In this document: piece after piece, positions 22,638 through 33,279 of the stretch
Position numbering within the stretch: the stretch's first letter is position 1
How the letters are laid out: the number at the start of each line of letters is the position of its first letter
Assembly: GCA_017394375.1 (NCBI GenBank)
Contig: JAFPYV010000013.1
Coordinates: forward strand, 1 to 64,000
From: a bacterium
GTDB lineage: Bacteria > Bacillota_I > Bacilli_A > Mycoplasmatales > Mycoplasmoidaceae
Length of the DNA stretch: 64,000 bases
Direction of reading: 5' to 3'
Program-made: the position numbers and the translations under genes
Notes under the pieces: generated by a model
What the model was told of the DNA's origin: nothing
Seen by the model: the letters and a program-made list of their open reading frames with translations, nothing else
Database searches by the model: none

Positions 22638-24068
22638 TTATTTAGGTTCAGTGGAGTTGTTGGAATTATTGTGGTTGATATTGTTGATAAAGTCGTTAAC
22701 GAATTGTTCATTATCGTCATTGCTTAAGTTACGTTTTAATAATTCGCTAGCGATCATGATTGAATTGTTTGCTATTTCTTTATTAATTTGGCTTTGCATT
22801 TGTGCGTGAATCTTATCTGCTTCATCATGAGCACTTTTTAAGATGGTTGCCTTTTCTTCCTTGGCGTTCTTTTCAGCTTCTTCCATCTTTAAATTATAAG
22901 TACGAGTAACGTTTTCCATCATTTCGTTGGATTTTGCATACACAATGGCAGCTTGTTGAGTTACGTATTCTAACTTAATGTCAGCTTCCTTATTTAGACG
23001 TTCAGCATTGCTAATCTGACTAGCAATGTAATTTTCCCGTTTTTCAATGGCTGATTTAACTGGGCGCCAACCAAAATAGAATAAAAAGGCAAAAATCGTA
23101 ATCGAAGCAGCAATATGGCTTAAGAATGTTCAAGCGTTAGGGAATAATGATTGAATTACTAATGCTCCATCAACAGGGGGACTAGTGTTATATAAAATTT
23201 CTCCATTGGTAGCACCATTCACAACAAAACCAAAGATTCAAATGATAATACAAATAGCAGCAGCAAAGCAAATACCCGAAATTAAAAATCAAAAGAAGAG
23301 TGGAAGTTTCTTTTTATCCAATTTTTGAATACCCATTTTGTATTCAACACCTTTTACTTTTTGGTTTGGTCAAATTGGATAAACAATGGTATTAAGATCT
23401 TTATATTTAGTTAATTGATCAAAACTATAATCGGCGTAACGGCGTTCCATTTCGGTTTCTACTTCTGGTTTTACCCCGCCGATGGCAATCTTGAATGCAT
23501 AATCAGGAAGTTCGACGTGATGAACTTTTAGTAAAAATTCTTTCCCTAATTCGTCCCGTTCATTTTCAGTTAAGAAAATATATCCTTCACTATTCATGCT
23601 CTTACGGTCTAAAATCCCTTCTAGCACTTTAACTCCTTTTTGGAAGTCTTCATCACTAATGGGGGATTTCATATCCACACCAAGGTCATGTTTGGCTTTT
23701 TTCTTTTTCTTGGTGTTATTTAAAGGCATCGAAAAATAAACGTGTTCAATTTGTTGCTTACGTTCTTGCAAAGTAAGATCTTTACTGTTAGCAGCAAAGT
23801 CTTTGTTCATGTCTTTAAATTGTGGTTCATAATAACCAACTAATGTAATTGGTTTATCTAAAAGTTTGGAATGATACGTGGCAGCAACATTTCCGTCCAA
23901 GACTGCGTTAATATCTTCAGAAAGTTTTGCACTTAAAAAAATGTTACCATCCATTCCCACTTTATTTACGCTTAGTTCAGCATCAATGAGATCGGTTAAT
24001 GAATCAGGTAATTGCTTAGGATCATCAAGGTTGCTAATTTCAGCCTGCGGTTTATTTTTTCTTCGCAT
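22638..24068 (-). CDS. atpF: ATP synthase b subunit with a large duplicated N-terminal domain (476 aa)
   Basis: The C-terminal part is a normal b subunit: membrane span AWTFLSHIAASITIFAFLFY (about 312-331), then GWRPVKSAIEKRENYIASQI and a long coiled coil to about 450. The family usually has 160-210 residues. Here about 300 residues precede the normal span. They hold an extra span (about 255-283) and a soluble region of about 235 residues with two similar halves (about 25-115 and 140-231). The halves share GNIFLSAKL versus GYIFLTENE and LTLQERKQQIEHVYF versus LTKYKDLNTIVY. With two spans the soluble domain should face the cytoplasm. The start at 24068 has AAGGAACAGG upstream; no internal start with a ribosome site was found. 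In-frame TGA codons join the parts. Confidence 0.88.
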
Positions 24069-24092
24069 AACCTGTTCCTTCTTTTAGCAAAT

Positions 24093-24479
24093 CTAAAATG
24101 CACCAGTAACAAAGATTAACAGAATTGAAATAATCAAAGCATAAATTGCTGATGATTCGGCAATCGCAGCCCCAATTAACATCATCATCCGAATCTTTGA
24201 TTCCATTTTAGGGTTGCGGGCAAGTCCTTCAACTGCTTCCCCAGCAGTATAACCTTGACCAATCCCAACCCCAGTCGCACCTAACATGGCACATCCTGCA
24301 CCAATACCAGCACCAAATCCTGGCGTAAATAAACTAGAGGAAGTGGTTGCAGCAGTAGTAGCCATGGTTGAACTAGTTCCTACTAGGGCAGAGTGAATCG
24401 CACTGTGGGCATCTGCTACTTGCGAAACCTTATCTGGTAAATCAGATAAATTTGTTAATAAATCGATAAATGTTGTCAT
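24093..24479 (-). CDS. atpE: ATP synthase c subunit, second copy (128 aa)
   Basis: Proteolipid ring subunit. Helix 1 GVGIGQGYTAGEAVEG, polar loop ARNPKME, and helix 2 IGAAIAESSAIYALII carry the ion-binding Glu. Q in helix 1 together with E-S-x-x-x-Y in helix 2 is the ligand set of Na+-binding rings. A 55-residue N-terminal extension precedes the hairpin. GAAAGG lies 6 nt upstream. A paralogue lies immediately upstream in the operon. Confidence 0.9.
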   Translation of the reverse strand: MTTFIDLLTNLSDLPDKVSQVADAHSAIHSALVGTSSTMATTAATTSSSLFTPGFGAGIGAGCAMLGATGVGIGQGYTAGEAVEGLARNPKMESKIRMMMLIGAAIAESSAIYALIISILLIFVTGAF

Positions 24480-24528
24480 GTCTATATCCTTTCAATTTGG
24501 TATCAAAAATAATTACAAATCAAACGGT

Positions 24529-24897
24529 CTATAGAGATGGAGCAACGAAAATTAACAAAATCGCAATAATTAGAGCGTAAATTGCTGATGATTCGGCAAT
24601 CGCAGCCCCAATTAACATCATTGCCCGAATCCGGGAGTATTCATCAGGGTTTTTAGCAACTGCTAGTGCTGCTTTACCCCCAACGTAACCTTGACCAAAA
24701 CCTACCCCTAATGCTCCGGTCATCGCTAATCCGGCACCGATATAACATCCAGCCCGGGCTGCTGCTTGATCAGCAGGATTTTTAGTCGTGGCAGCCAACA
24801 CCATTGTTTGAGCGTGGGTATGTACAGCAGGCATTGAAGAAGCCATTGCTGATGCATGTTGGTGTAGTTCGTGTAACGCTGAAAAATCAAATATCAT
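24529..24897 (-). CDS. atpE: ATP synthase c subunit, first copy (122 aa)
   Basis: Second paralogue of the ring subunit, upstream of the other by 49 nt and with its own ribosome site (AAGGAA). Helix 1 GVGFGQGYVGGKAALAV, loop AKNPDEY, and helix 2 IGAAIAESSAIYALIIA show the same Q and E-S-x-x-x-Y pattern. The N-terminal extension of about 48 residues is His/Met-rich and unlike that of the other copy. A block of 44 nt over helix 2 is identical in both genes (24142-24185 and 24578-24621). Confidence 0.9.
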   Translation of the reverse strand: MIFDFSALHELHQHASAMASSMPAVHTHAQTMVLAATTKNPADQAAARAGCYIGAGLAMTGALGVGFGQGYVGGKAALAVAKNPDEYSRIRAMMLIGAAIAESSAIYALIIAILLIFVAPSL

Positions 24898-24914
24898 ACT
24901 AATAAAATTCCTTT

Positions 24915-25865
24915 TTAATTGTTTACGTTAATAACTTGTTCTTTCTTATTCTTCTTTGCTTCTTTTAATGCCCGTTTTCTTTCTAGACGTTCTTGCATTT
25001 CCACAGCTTCTTCACTGTTAGTACGCATTGCTCAGTAAGTTAAGTTTAGAATTACGAAAACGTATGCTTGAATAGGGTCAATAAATAAGTCAAATAGTAA
25101 GTGTGGTAATGGAGCTAAGATAAATCCACCCACAATAATTAGACCAGGACAGTTTAATGGGCCTTCAATATTTCCTGCTGGCCCCATTAACTGACCAATT
25201 AAGTACACAAAGGCAATAACAATAACGGAAGCAAAAATATTACCTCATAGCCGGAAAGTTAATGAAACAATTGGTGTGAATAATCCAATTACTTCCAATG
25301 GGTTAATCATGTAAGGAATGATCCGACCATGGATTTTCATCTTGAAGAAGAAGTGACGAAGGAATAGCCACCGTTGGTGCTTTATTCCTAAATAGAAGAT
25401 TCCGATTAAACAAATAATTCCGTTCGTAAGTGGTATGGTGTAGTTCTGTGCTAATTCAGCAAACCCAAATACACCTAAAATATCACCAAATCCAAAATAG
25501 AACAGCAAGAAAGCAAAATATGGAGCTAACTTCTTGTATTGGTCACTCATCGAACCAAACATTTCTATCGTCATTGTTTCAATTGCTTGGAAATATCATT
25601 CAAACAACAACACAATTCCGTGTGGTGCTTGGTTAGGTTTTAATTTCTTAACCTTGAGGTAACATACAAGAATCATAATGAACATAATTAGAGCTGTTAC
25701 TAGAATGGACAGAATGACACTTTGGTCAAAGACACTTTTGGCTCCGACCTGTGCTCATCCGGTAAGCGTTCCCATTGCGAGGGTTTTTTGATTAATTACA
25801 TTCGCCATCCCGGAGATATTCTGATTGACGGCAGTTGATGCCATCACACTCGGTATAATATGCAC
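24915..25865 (-). CDS. atpB: ATP synthase a subunit (316 aa)
   Basis: Membrane stator that forms the ion channels with the c ring. The essential Arg is in VSLTFRLWGN. PHLLFDLFIDPIQAYVFVILNLTYW is the conserved last helix pair. Five or six membrane spans and a basic C-terminal tail of about 30 residues are seen. The best start is GTG 25865 with AAGGAG 6 nt upstream; the first in-frame ATG is seven codons later. Confidence 0.92.
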
Positions 25866-25892
25866 AATCTCTCCTTATGGATTTATTAAAAA

Positions 25893-26399
25893 TTACAATC
25901 CAATATCCTTTTTATGTTTCCTTATAAAATATTCACGCGTTAATTTTACTATAAATAATAAAATTAAGAGCAAAAAAGTACTGCTTATTGCACAATAAAT
26001 ATTGAATCAGCCATTTAGTGATAATAATGAGACTCCGTAATTAACACTAACCCCCCACATAATTAAAAATGGAATGATGAAAACCACGTAAGACAAAATA
26101 TGTAAAGTTGTACTTAAGGCCATAAAGCCCCGGGGTTTAGTAGCATGTTCACCGTATTCTTTAGCTTTTTTTAGCAAGATGTCTGGTAAGGTAATTTGCA
26201 AATACAATCCAAACATGACAAATGGAACAGGAAAAATTCACCCGGTAAGATAACAAAAATGCCTGGTGATTCCGTAATAAATAATCGTTCCAATAAAACC
26301 AATTAAAATAAAAACACAATAAGTAACATAAACATCAAACAAAATATTTTGTTTGAATTTAAACTGGATTCTTCTTTTCCTTCTAGTGGGTACTTCCAT
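25893..26399 (-). CDS. AtpI-like four-span membrane protein (168 aa)
   Basis: Four hydrophobic spans and a basic start (MEVPTRRKRR). TGA is used for Trp. It occupies the place directly before atpB where AtpI or its mycoplasma counterpart (MG406-type) is found, a helper of c-ring assembly. Sequence support for AtpI itself is weak; the name rests on topology and position. It overlaps the preceding gene by 17 nt. Confidence 0.65.
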
Positions 26400-26742
26400 C
26401 TTTCAACGAAGTATAAATATTTTTAGCTTGTTTAGTAATCAAAGTAAGTTGATTATTGGATTGCATGGATCCAATGGCTTGGCAAAAACTTTTTAGTTCA
26501 TTTAAATTCACTAATTTTAAATTTCTAAGAATCAAGTTAAATGAACTATCACTTAATAGTTTGTATTCCACCACGTTATCTTTGCCCCCCACTAATTCAT
26601 AAAACTTAAAAATATCAATGGTTGGCAAAACAACGTTATTGTTTTGATTATTTTGGCTTAAAGCCTTTCTTTTTAAGCTTCCAAAAGTAATCACATTTAA
26701 AAACCTCGTTTTTGCACTTACTTTTTTGTTATTTTTATCCAT
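26383..26742 (-). CDS. EIIB-like protein lacking the phospho-cysteine (119 aa)
   Basis: Residues about 45-115 follow the fold pattern of glucose-type PTS EIIB domains: LVGGKDNVVEYK, a central strand, then LNELKSFCQAIGSMQ and a closing TLITKQAKNIYTSL. The usual CaTRLR phosphorylation motif is replaced by LLSDSSFNL, so it should not carry phosphate. The N-terminal 35 residues are basic. It lies between nadK and the atp genes in one apparent transcript. A regulatory or structural role is possible but unproven. Confidence 0.55.
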   Translation of the reverse strand: MDKNNKKVSAKTRFLNVITFGSLKRKALSQNNQNNNVVLPTIDIFKFYELVGGKDNVVEYKLLSDSSFNLILRNLKLVNLNELKSFCQAIGSMQSNNQLTLITKQAKNIYTSLKDGSTH

Positions 26743-26753
26743 GACTATCCTTT

Positions 26754-27575
26754 CTATTTTTGACTAATAAATTTATCAATCCGTTCCTGACAACTTTGAG
26801 GATCAATTGGTAAAAAAATGAAGCAATTGCTTGGTTGCAAAGTGAATTTGAAAACTTTAGTTTTATTTAATTCTTCTTGCGAAACTAATACTCCATCAAA
26901 TGCAATTTGATAACTTATGTTATTTGTCACATGTAAATACAAACTTTGTTGATAATCGAATAATAAATTATTGCGTAAATTATGATATTTATGATTATTA
27001 ATTGGTAAGATAAACGATAAGCACATTGCCGGCAAATAACTAAAATATACTACACTATCGTTAGACATGTTAATGGCTGTAGAGCCACTAGGAGTACTTA
27101 TAATAATCCCGCTTCCCTCATAATTTAAGAATAAATTATTTACATCATTGACCATTATTTTTGCTTTTAAGGTAAAGATTGTTTGAACAACAATGTCATT
27201 TAAAGCAAAATATTCATTAATCACATTTTGATGTTCGTCAAATAAAGTCATTTTAATGACGTAAGGATGAATAAAATTTTTGTCATTAAAAATGACATTA
27301 AATTTTTTAGGATTATTAATTAATTCTTTTGCATTTGCAAAAGTGTAAAATCCTAAAGTTCCCGAATTAATCCCAATTAGTTTTAGCCCAACTTGGTGGT
27401 ATTTATGAAATATTTTTAAGAAAGTACCATCGCCACCTAAAACAAAGGCATATGTAGGATTTATTTGATTTTCTTCTAAATGATTATCATGAAAAATTTC
27501 TTGTAATTTTTTCACGGTTTGTTCATTTTTTGGATCATCAATTCATCCTAGAAAAATATAGCTGTTTTTCTTCAT
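26754..27575 (-). CDS. nadK: NAD kinase (273 aa)
   Basis: Makes NADP from NAD and ATP or polyphosphate. FVLGGDGTFLKIFH (about 47-60) and GSTAINMSN are the nucleotide-binding signatures; INSGTLGFYT is the substrate loop. ATG 27575 is chosen because it completes the N-terminal strand (MKKNSYIFLGWID). No Shine-Dalgarno is present; a TATAAT on the minus strand at 27590-27595 implies a leader of only a few nucleotides. Confidence 0.9.
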
Positions 27576-27589
27576 TTTTTATATCAAAA

Positions 27590-27597
27590 ATTATAAT
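27590..27597. promoter_or_regulatory. shared bidirectional -10 element between nadK and lgt
   Basis: ATTATAAT reads TATAAT on the plus strand (27592-27597) and TATAAT on the minus strand (27595-27590). The two start codons are only 46 bp apart. It appears to serve both genes. Confidence 0.6.
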
Positions 27598-27621
27598 ATA
27601 AAATATTAGTTAAATTAACAT

Positions 27622-28875
27622 ATGATAAGTTTTGATATAACCGGAAGTTGCGTGCACTCCAACCCAGTGCAAACTGCTTTTTACATCGGAACGCTTGATG
27701 TTCACTGATATGCAATAACCTATTTATTAGGATTTTTAATTGCCATTATAATTGGGTGTTTCAAGATGCATTACTACTATAAAGTTGCGTATGAACCATT
27801 TTTTTGGTATGCAATCATGGCAATTCCTGGTGCAATTTTAGGTGCAAGAATTTGGTCATACATTATTGGGGATGCAAAATTTACCGGGGGAAACGCCCTG
27901 CATAACTTTATCCAGTTCTTTGGTGGTGATGGTGCTGGTGGAATTGCGGGTTTAGCGATTTTAGGAGGGGTTATTTTAGACGTTGTCATCGCTTTAATTT
28001 GGTTCCCTTTAATTTTACGAAGACCAAAATATACGGTTAGAGTAATTGATGATAATGGGATTGAAGGGATTAGACGCCCTAGCGTGTGAATTTATGCAGA
28101 TGCTATTGTCCCATTAATTGTGTTAGGACAAGCAATTGGTAGATGAGGTAATTTTACCAACCACGAAGTATTTGGTGATATCACAACTGCCCAAAATATT
28201 TCCTATTTAGCTTACATGATTCCTGGAGTATTTAATAACATGCTTATCATTCCTCAACAAGCTACTTATGTTAACCTTGTTGAAGTTGCTAACTTCTACC
28301 AACCATTCTTCTTATATGAATCGTTTGCTGACATTATGGTTTGAGCAAGTTTATTCTTCTTGTTAGAAAGATTTAAGTGAATAAAACGTGGTTCATTAGC
28401 ATGTGGATATTTCATTGGTTATGGAATTGTCCGTAGTTCAATGGAATTAAACCGGTATGGGTTAGATTTTGTTGATAAAATTAACATCCCATACGGAGAT
28501 AATGGTTATAGTTTAATGAAGTTTGGTTTTAACAAAGACTACATTACTGCATGTTGCTTTATTATTTTCGGAGTAATTGGTTTTGTCTTTGTCAATATTT
28601 ATGCATTTAAGATGCGTAAATATAAAGTATGGTCATTCATCTTGCAAAAAATTGAATATGTCTTTGTTTATAACTATTGAACATTAAAAATAAAGATTAA
28701 TCAACATCATGCTAATAAAGCCCGCGGTAATTCAAGCCATGGAAGTGTTTCTGCATGAAACACTAAAGGGCAAGAAATTAGCAAAAAATTAGTGGAATGC
28801 AAATCATTGTTAAACAAATTAAGTGCTTATGATCGTTCAAAGTCATTAAAGTATTATTATGCTGATTATGATTAA
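27622..28875 (+). CDS. lgt: prolipoprotein diacylglyceryl transferase (417 aa)
   Basis: Adds diacylglycerol to the lipobox cysteine of prolipoproteins in the membrane. The signature GQAIGRWGNFTNHEVFG (about 173-189) is present. HWYAITYLLGF holds the conserved first-span motif, and RRPSVWIYADAIVP follows. At least six spans. About 90 basic, hydrophilic residues extend past the usual end (after KYKVWSF). Ribosome site absent; short leader from the TATAAT at 27592. Confidence 0.94.
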
Positions 28876-28891
28876 ATAAGGAATAAATATC

Positions 28892-29863
28892 ATGTTGAAA
28901 AGTATTGATCCTAGTCAAAAAGATAAATTCTTTGATATCTTAATTATTGGTTCAGGTCCTGGTGGTCTTACTGCATCTATTTATGCTGCCAGAGCAGAAT
29001 TACGAGTTGCTTTTATTGAAGGCAATACGCCAGGAGGAAAAGTAACTACCACTTCTAAAATTGAAAACTATCCTGGTTTTAACCAAATCAATGGAGCTGA
29101 TTTAGCCTTAAACATGCTTAATCAAGCTACTAATTTAAAAGCTCAATATATCTATGGTTGAGTGACAAACATCATTAAAGATGAAGAAAATAACTTATTT
29201 TGTGTCACTACCAAAGAAGGCCAAACCTATTTTAGTAAGGTAGTAATTATTGCTACTGGAATGAAAGAACGCAAATTGGGTTTACCTAGAGAAAAAGAAT
29301 TTGAAGGCCACGGCATTAGTTATTGTGCAGTATGTGATGGAAGTTTATATGCTAACAAAGATGTGGCGGTAGACGGGGGAGGTAATAGTGCGGTTCAAGA
29401 GTCTTTATATTTATGTAAAATGGTTAAAACCCTTTATTTAATTCACCGCCGAGAACAATTCCGTGCTGATCAAATTATGGTTGATGAATTAAAACAAAAA
29501 CCAAATGTTAAAATTTACACTCCATATATTGTTACTGAATATTTAGGTGATAAACATTTAACAGGAATTAAGATAAAAAATGTTAATACAAGCGAAGAAA
29601 AAATCTTACCGGTAGAATGTTTGTTTCCATTTATTGGTTTTAATCCTGCTACGGAATTTATTACTAATTTCCCAATTCTTAATGACGCAAAACAAATCAT
29701 CACTAACGAACGTAAAGAAACAGTAGTTCCTGGTTTGTTTGCTGTTGGAGATGTTACTACCAATCCTTTTAGACAAATAACTACTGCTACCAGTGACGGT
29801 ACAACTGCTGCACTAGCTGCCATAGATTACATCAATAAAAATGCCAAAAACTGAAACTGATAA
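28892..29863 (+). CDS. trxB: thioredoxin reductase (323 aa)
   Basis: FAD/NADPH enzyme that reduces thioredoxin. FAD motif GSGPGG (20-25), redox pair CAVC (145-148), NADPH motif GGGNSA, and second FAD motif PGLFAVGDVTT are visible. The end reads NAKN-W-N-W then TAA, with two TGA codons in the last four. The gene overlaps whiA by 23 nt. AAGGA lies upstream of the start. Confidence 0.95.
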
Positions 29864-30752
29864 TTTCACAAAAAAAGTTAAATATGAATTAATCATGAAA
29901 AAATATAACCAAGATGAACAACAATTCATCATATTTGGTTATTTTTTTCAATCACCCCATTTAAATCGCTTGAACTTTCATTTAAAACTTAATCTTATAA
30001 ACAAGTTTATTGTGCAATTATTAATCTCATGTTTTAAAACAATGAAAGTTAATGTAACACCTAAACAAATTAATTTAAGTTTTAGCAAAGAAAACTTATT
30101 AAATAATTTTGTTCAATTCCAAATAAATAATCTAACAAACTTTAATAGGAAAAATAAATTTCCTTGGTGAGCTTTTTTAATTGGTTGATTTTTAAGTAAA
30201 GGAAGTGTAAGTGACCTTCAAACTAAGTCATACCATTTGGAATTAAAACTCAATGATTTAATTTACAAGCAAGATGTAAGTAAATTATTACATTTTTTAA
30301 AATGTAACTTTAAATTTCTTGCTCGGAATAATTACGCAATTTTTTATTTAAAGAAACCTGAAGAAATTTCTGATTTTTTAAAGTTATTAAAAGCTGAAGA
30401 AGCAGTATTAACCTTTGAAAATAATTGAGCAGCTAAACAAAGTTTACATTTAATGCAACGCTGAAATAACCTTGATTTATTAAACGCAGTAAAGACCCAA
30501 AAATCAATTGATAAACAAATAGCAGTAATTAAATATTTAAAGAAAGCGGGATTATTTAACCAATTAAAAGCAAAAGAACAAATGATTTGTAATTATCGGT
30601 TAAAATACAAAGATAATGCTTTAAATGGATTAGCAATCCAAATTTGTCACGATGAACATAATCCTTCATATACATCTAAAAGTGATTTAGCTTATTTATT
30701 TAATAAGTTAACAAAGATTGCAATCGTCTATAAACAACACCATGAAAAATAA
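29841..30752 (+). CDS. whiA: WhiA-type DNA-binding protein (303 aa)
   Basis: LAGLIDADG-derived regulator. The mycoplasma member directly follows trxB, as here. The FLSKGSVSD...SYHLEL motif, FLKLLKAEEAVLTFEN, and NNLDLLNAVKTQKSIDKQI (degenerate NR-N-AN-K pattern) match WhiA. The C-terminal helix-turn-helix is present but divergent. Start ATG 29841 lies inside trxB; the stop overlaps the next gene by 11 nt, so three genes are coupled. Confidence 0.85.
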
Positions 30753-33279
30753 TTGATTAAAGAAAATATTTTATTGTCTTGGGAATGATATTCCTTGGTA
30801 TGAGTTAACCAATGATAAAAGTAATGAAAAGAAACAAATTAAATTAGAAAATAAAATTCTTAATTTAATGACCTCTAAAAATTTTAAAATTACTGATTCA
30901 AATTATGTGCAAGAAACATCCAGTCCAGTATTTAATTTACCAACGTTTATGCAAATAAACTGACCGAATGGAACAGACGCAACATACTTTAAATCTTATG
31001 AAGTTTTAAAGTATTATGAAGACGTAGGAATGATTAAATTTAAATTAACCCTTGCACATGATACTAGTCAGGAATATTTAATCAAAGGATTTAATAACTG
31101 AAATGATATCTTAATGCATTGCGAAAGCGATATTGAAGCCAAATTTAAATCGCAACCCGTAATGGATTATTTAAAATCAAAAAATTTTACTTGTTTTTTA
31201 GGGCAAGTAAATGACGTACATTTAGAAACTTTAATTAGTTCATTATATGAAAACCACTTTATCAAAGATAAATCAATTAAGTTAAACACTGTTGGAATTG
31301 ATTACCAAAATAATTGTTATAGTTTGCAAATCAATTGACTAGTTGATCCTAAATATCATTACTTGCTAAAAATTGAAAGTGCATTTGTTACTTATTTAAA
31401 GGAACAAATCAATTTACTGACCACATTTGTTACCACTAATGAAACTTTAATTAATAACATTAAAAAAATTACTCTAAGTAAAATCAGTGATCAAAAATAT
31501 TTGAATAATTTCTGAAAAACTGGATTAGAAGAATACATTAAAGAAAATCATTTTGACAAACTTGAATTAAACATTAGGGATATCAATGAAACTAACTGTT
31601 CAATAATGATTGATTTCTATGACCCTACTATCAAGAATGATGTAACTAATGTGTACGTCGTTGATGATTTAGTAAATGCAAAAGAAACTCGAACAAAAAT
31701 CATTAAAATCTTACATACTTATGAATTTAATGAAAAAATTCTTGAATTATATAATCATCAACAATTAACCAATGAAAATACGGTTAATTTATTAAAAAAA
31801 TTTGGCTTTGATAATAATTTTCAATTAAATTGAAAAGAACACAACCAATTACCACAATTGCTAGTAGAAATTAGTTCAACTAGTTTGTCTCAGTGCAGTG
31901 CTACAGGCTTTATTTCGGTTCCTAGTTTATTTGCAAAATTTGCTAATAACTATATTAGTACAATGCAATTTAGTGAAATTTTGTTTGATGATCCAAGTTT
32001 CCAAAAAATATTAATTGATAATTATTTTGATTATGCAAAGTTAAATGCTGATTGTTTTAATGATGTCATGGCACAATACGATGCGGTTTGAAAACAACAA
32101 GTATTAGCACACCCATTTAAAATTTTAGCTACAGCTAATCAAGTTGATCCCATTATTTATATTAGTAATGTAAATGGAATTTTAAATTCCCATGAAATGT
32201 ACAGTACTAATAAGCAAACAACCTTAAGCATGAATAAGTATTTAGATTTATTAGCAACTGATGATGAATTTATCAAGATGCTATATCAACAAACGTATGA
32301 TGAATTAACTAATAGTGATTTTGACCAAAAGTTAAAAGTATTTGCTGATAATTTAGTGATTAAACATAATCAATTAAATTTTGAAAATAGTAACTATCAT
32401 TTACATCTTGATTATGTTGCACCATTTCAAGTATTTAACATTATTGTAAGTAATAACACCCACAATGAAGTTAATAAACATTTTACCAACAAATATGCTA
32501 ACAACTATTTAAGTTTAAATTCCTTAGTTGGCAACCCAAGTTTTTTTAACAAGTTAATTGAATTAGCCCAACCATGATTTGATAACAAAAATCAATTAAT
32601 TGATAATGAAGTTATTAATAATTTAATTAGCTCCTATTTAGAAGGAATTTACTTTACTAATATTAGTTATAATAAACAATTTGAAATAGATGAAAAAACA
32701 AATCAAGAAATAATTGTTTTTAAAATTTTCTTTAAAGTGCTATTCCCAACTATTTCATTTAGAATTCCTAAAATTACTAAGCAAGTTGATCTTGCCGCTT
32801 TATCGAATAATTTCAGTGCCCAAGTTGCTAACTATTTAGCAATTCAAACTGATTATCCAAATGAATATAAAATAAGTGATTTAATTACTAAATTAAAGCA
32901 ACCAGAATTTAACCAACTTGATAAAGAAGACGGAATAATTACAATTTCCCAATGGAATAATAATGAAGACCCAATGATTTTATACACCATTACAATTCAA
33001 AGTCTTAACATTGAAATTTCTGACTACACCTTTAATTTAGCAATGATAAAAGATGCATGAACTAAAATTAATCATTTTAATGAAGAATTAGTTAACAAAA
33101 TTAAACAAACTTTACCTCCTAATCAATTAGTTAAATTTCGTCAAAACCAATCTTTATTTTCTGAAGGTTTGAATCTTACGAGCAAACCAAGTTGATGAAA
33201 AAATGACCGTTTAGGTTTTAAACTAAACAATCATTCATTAAATATTTATTATGGAAATTTATTAATTCAAACTTTCTAG
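30742..33279 (+). CDS. hypothetical protein of 845 residues coupled to whiA
   Basis: No family recognised. No signal peptide or membrane span is seen; the composition is Asn/Leu/Ile-rich with many TGA-Trp codons. Several segments show a similar rhythm of a helix followed by N-x-L-N/H strands: near residues 175-200 (LNTVGIDYQNNCYSLQINW), 275-295 (LNIRDINETNCSIMIDFYDP) and 545-570 (LNFENSNYHLHLDYV). This suggests divergent repeats of about 100-270 residues. The ATG overlaps the whiA stop by 11 nt. The TAG overlaps the stop of the convergent membrane protein gene. Possibly a large cytoplasmic structural or DNA-associated protein; function unknown. Confidence 0.75.

Noticed and set aside
29841..29863. 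Possible read-through or frameshift at the trxB end (TGA, TGA, TAA)
   Set aside because: Two TGA codons are Trp and TAA is the true stop; the overlap with the whiA start is ordinary coupling.
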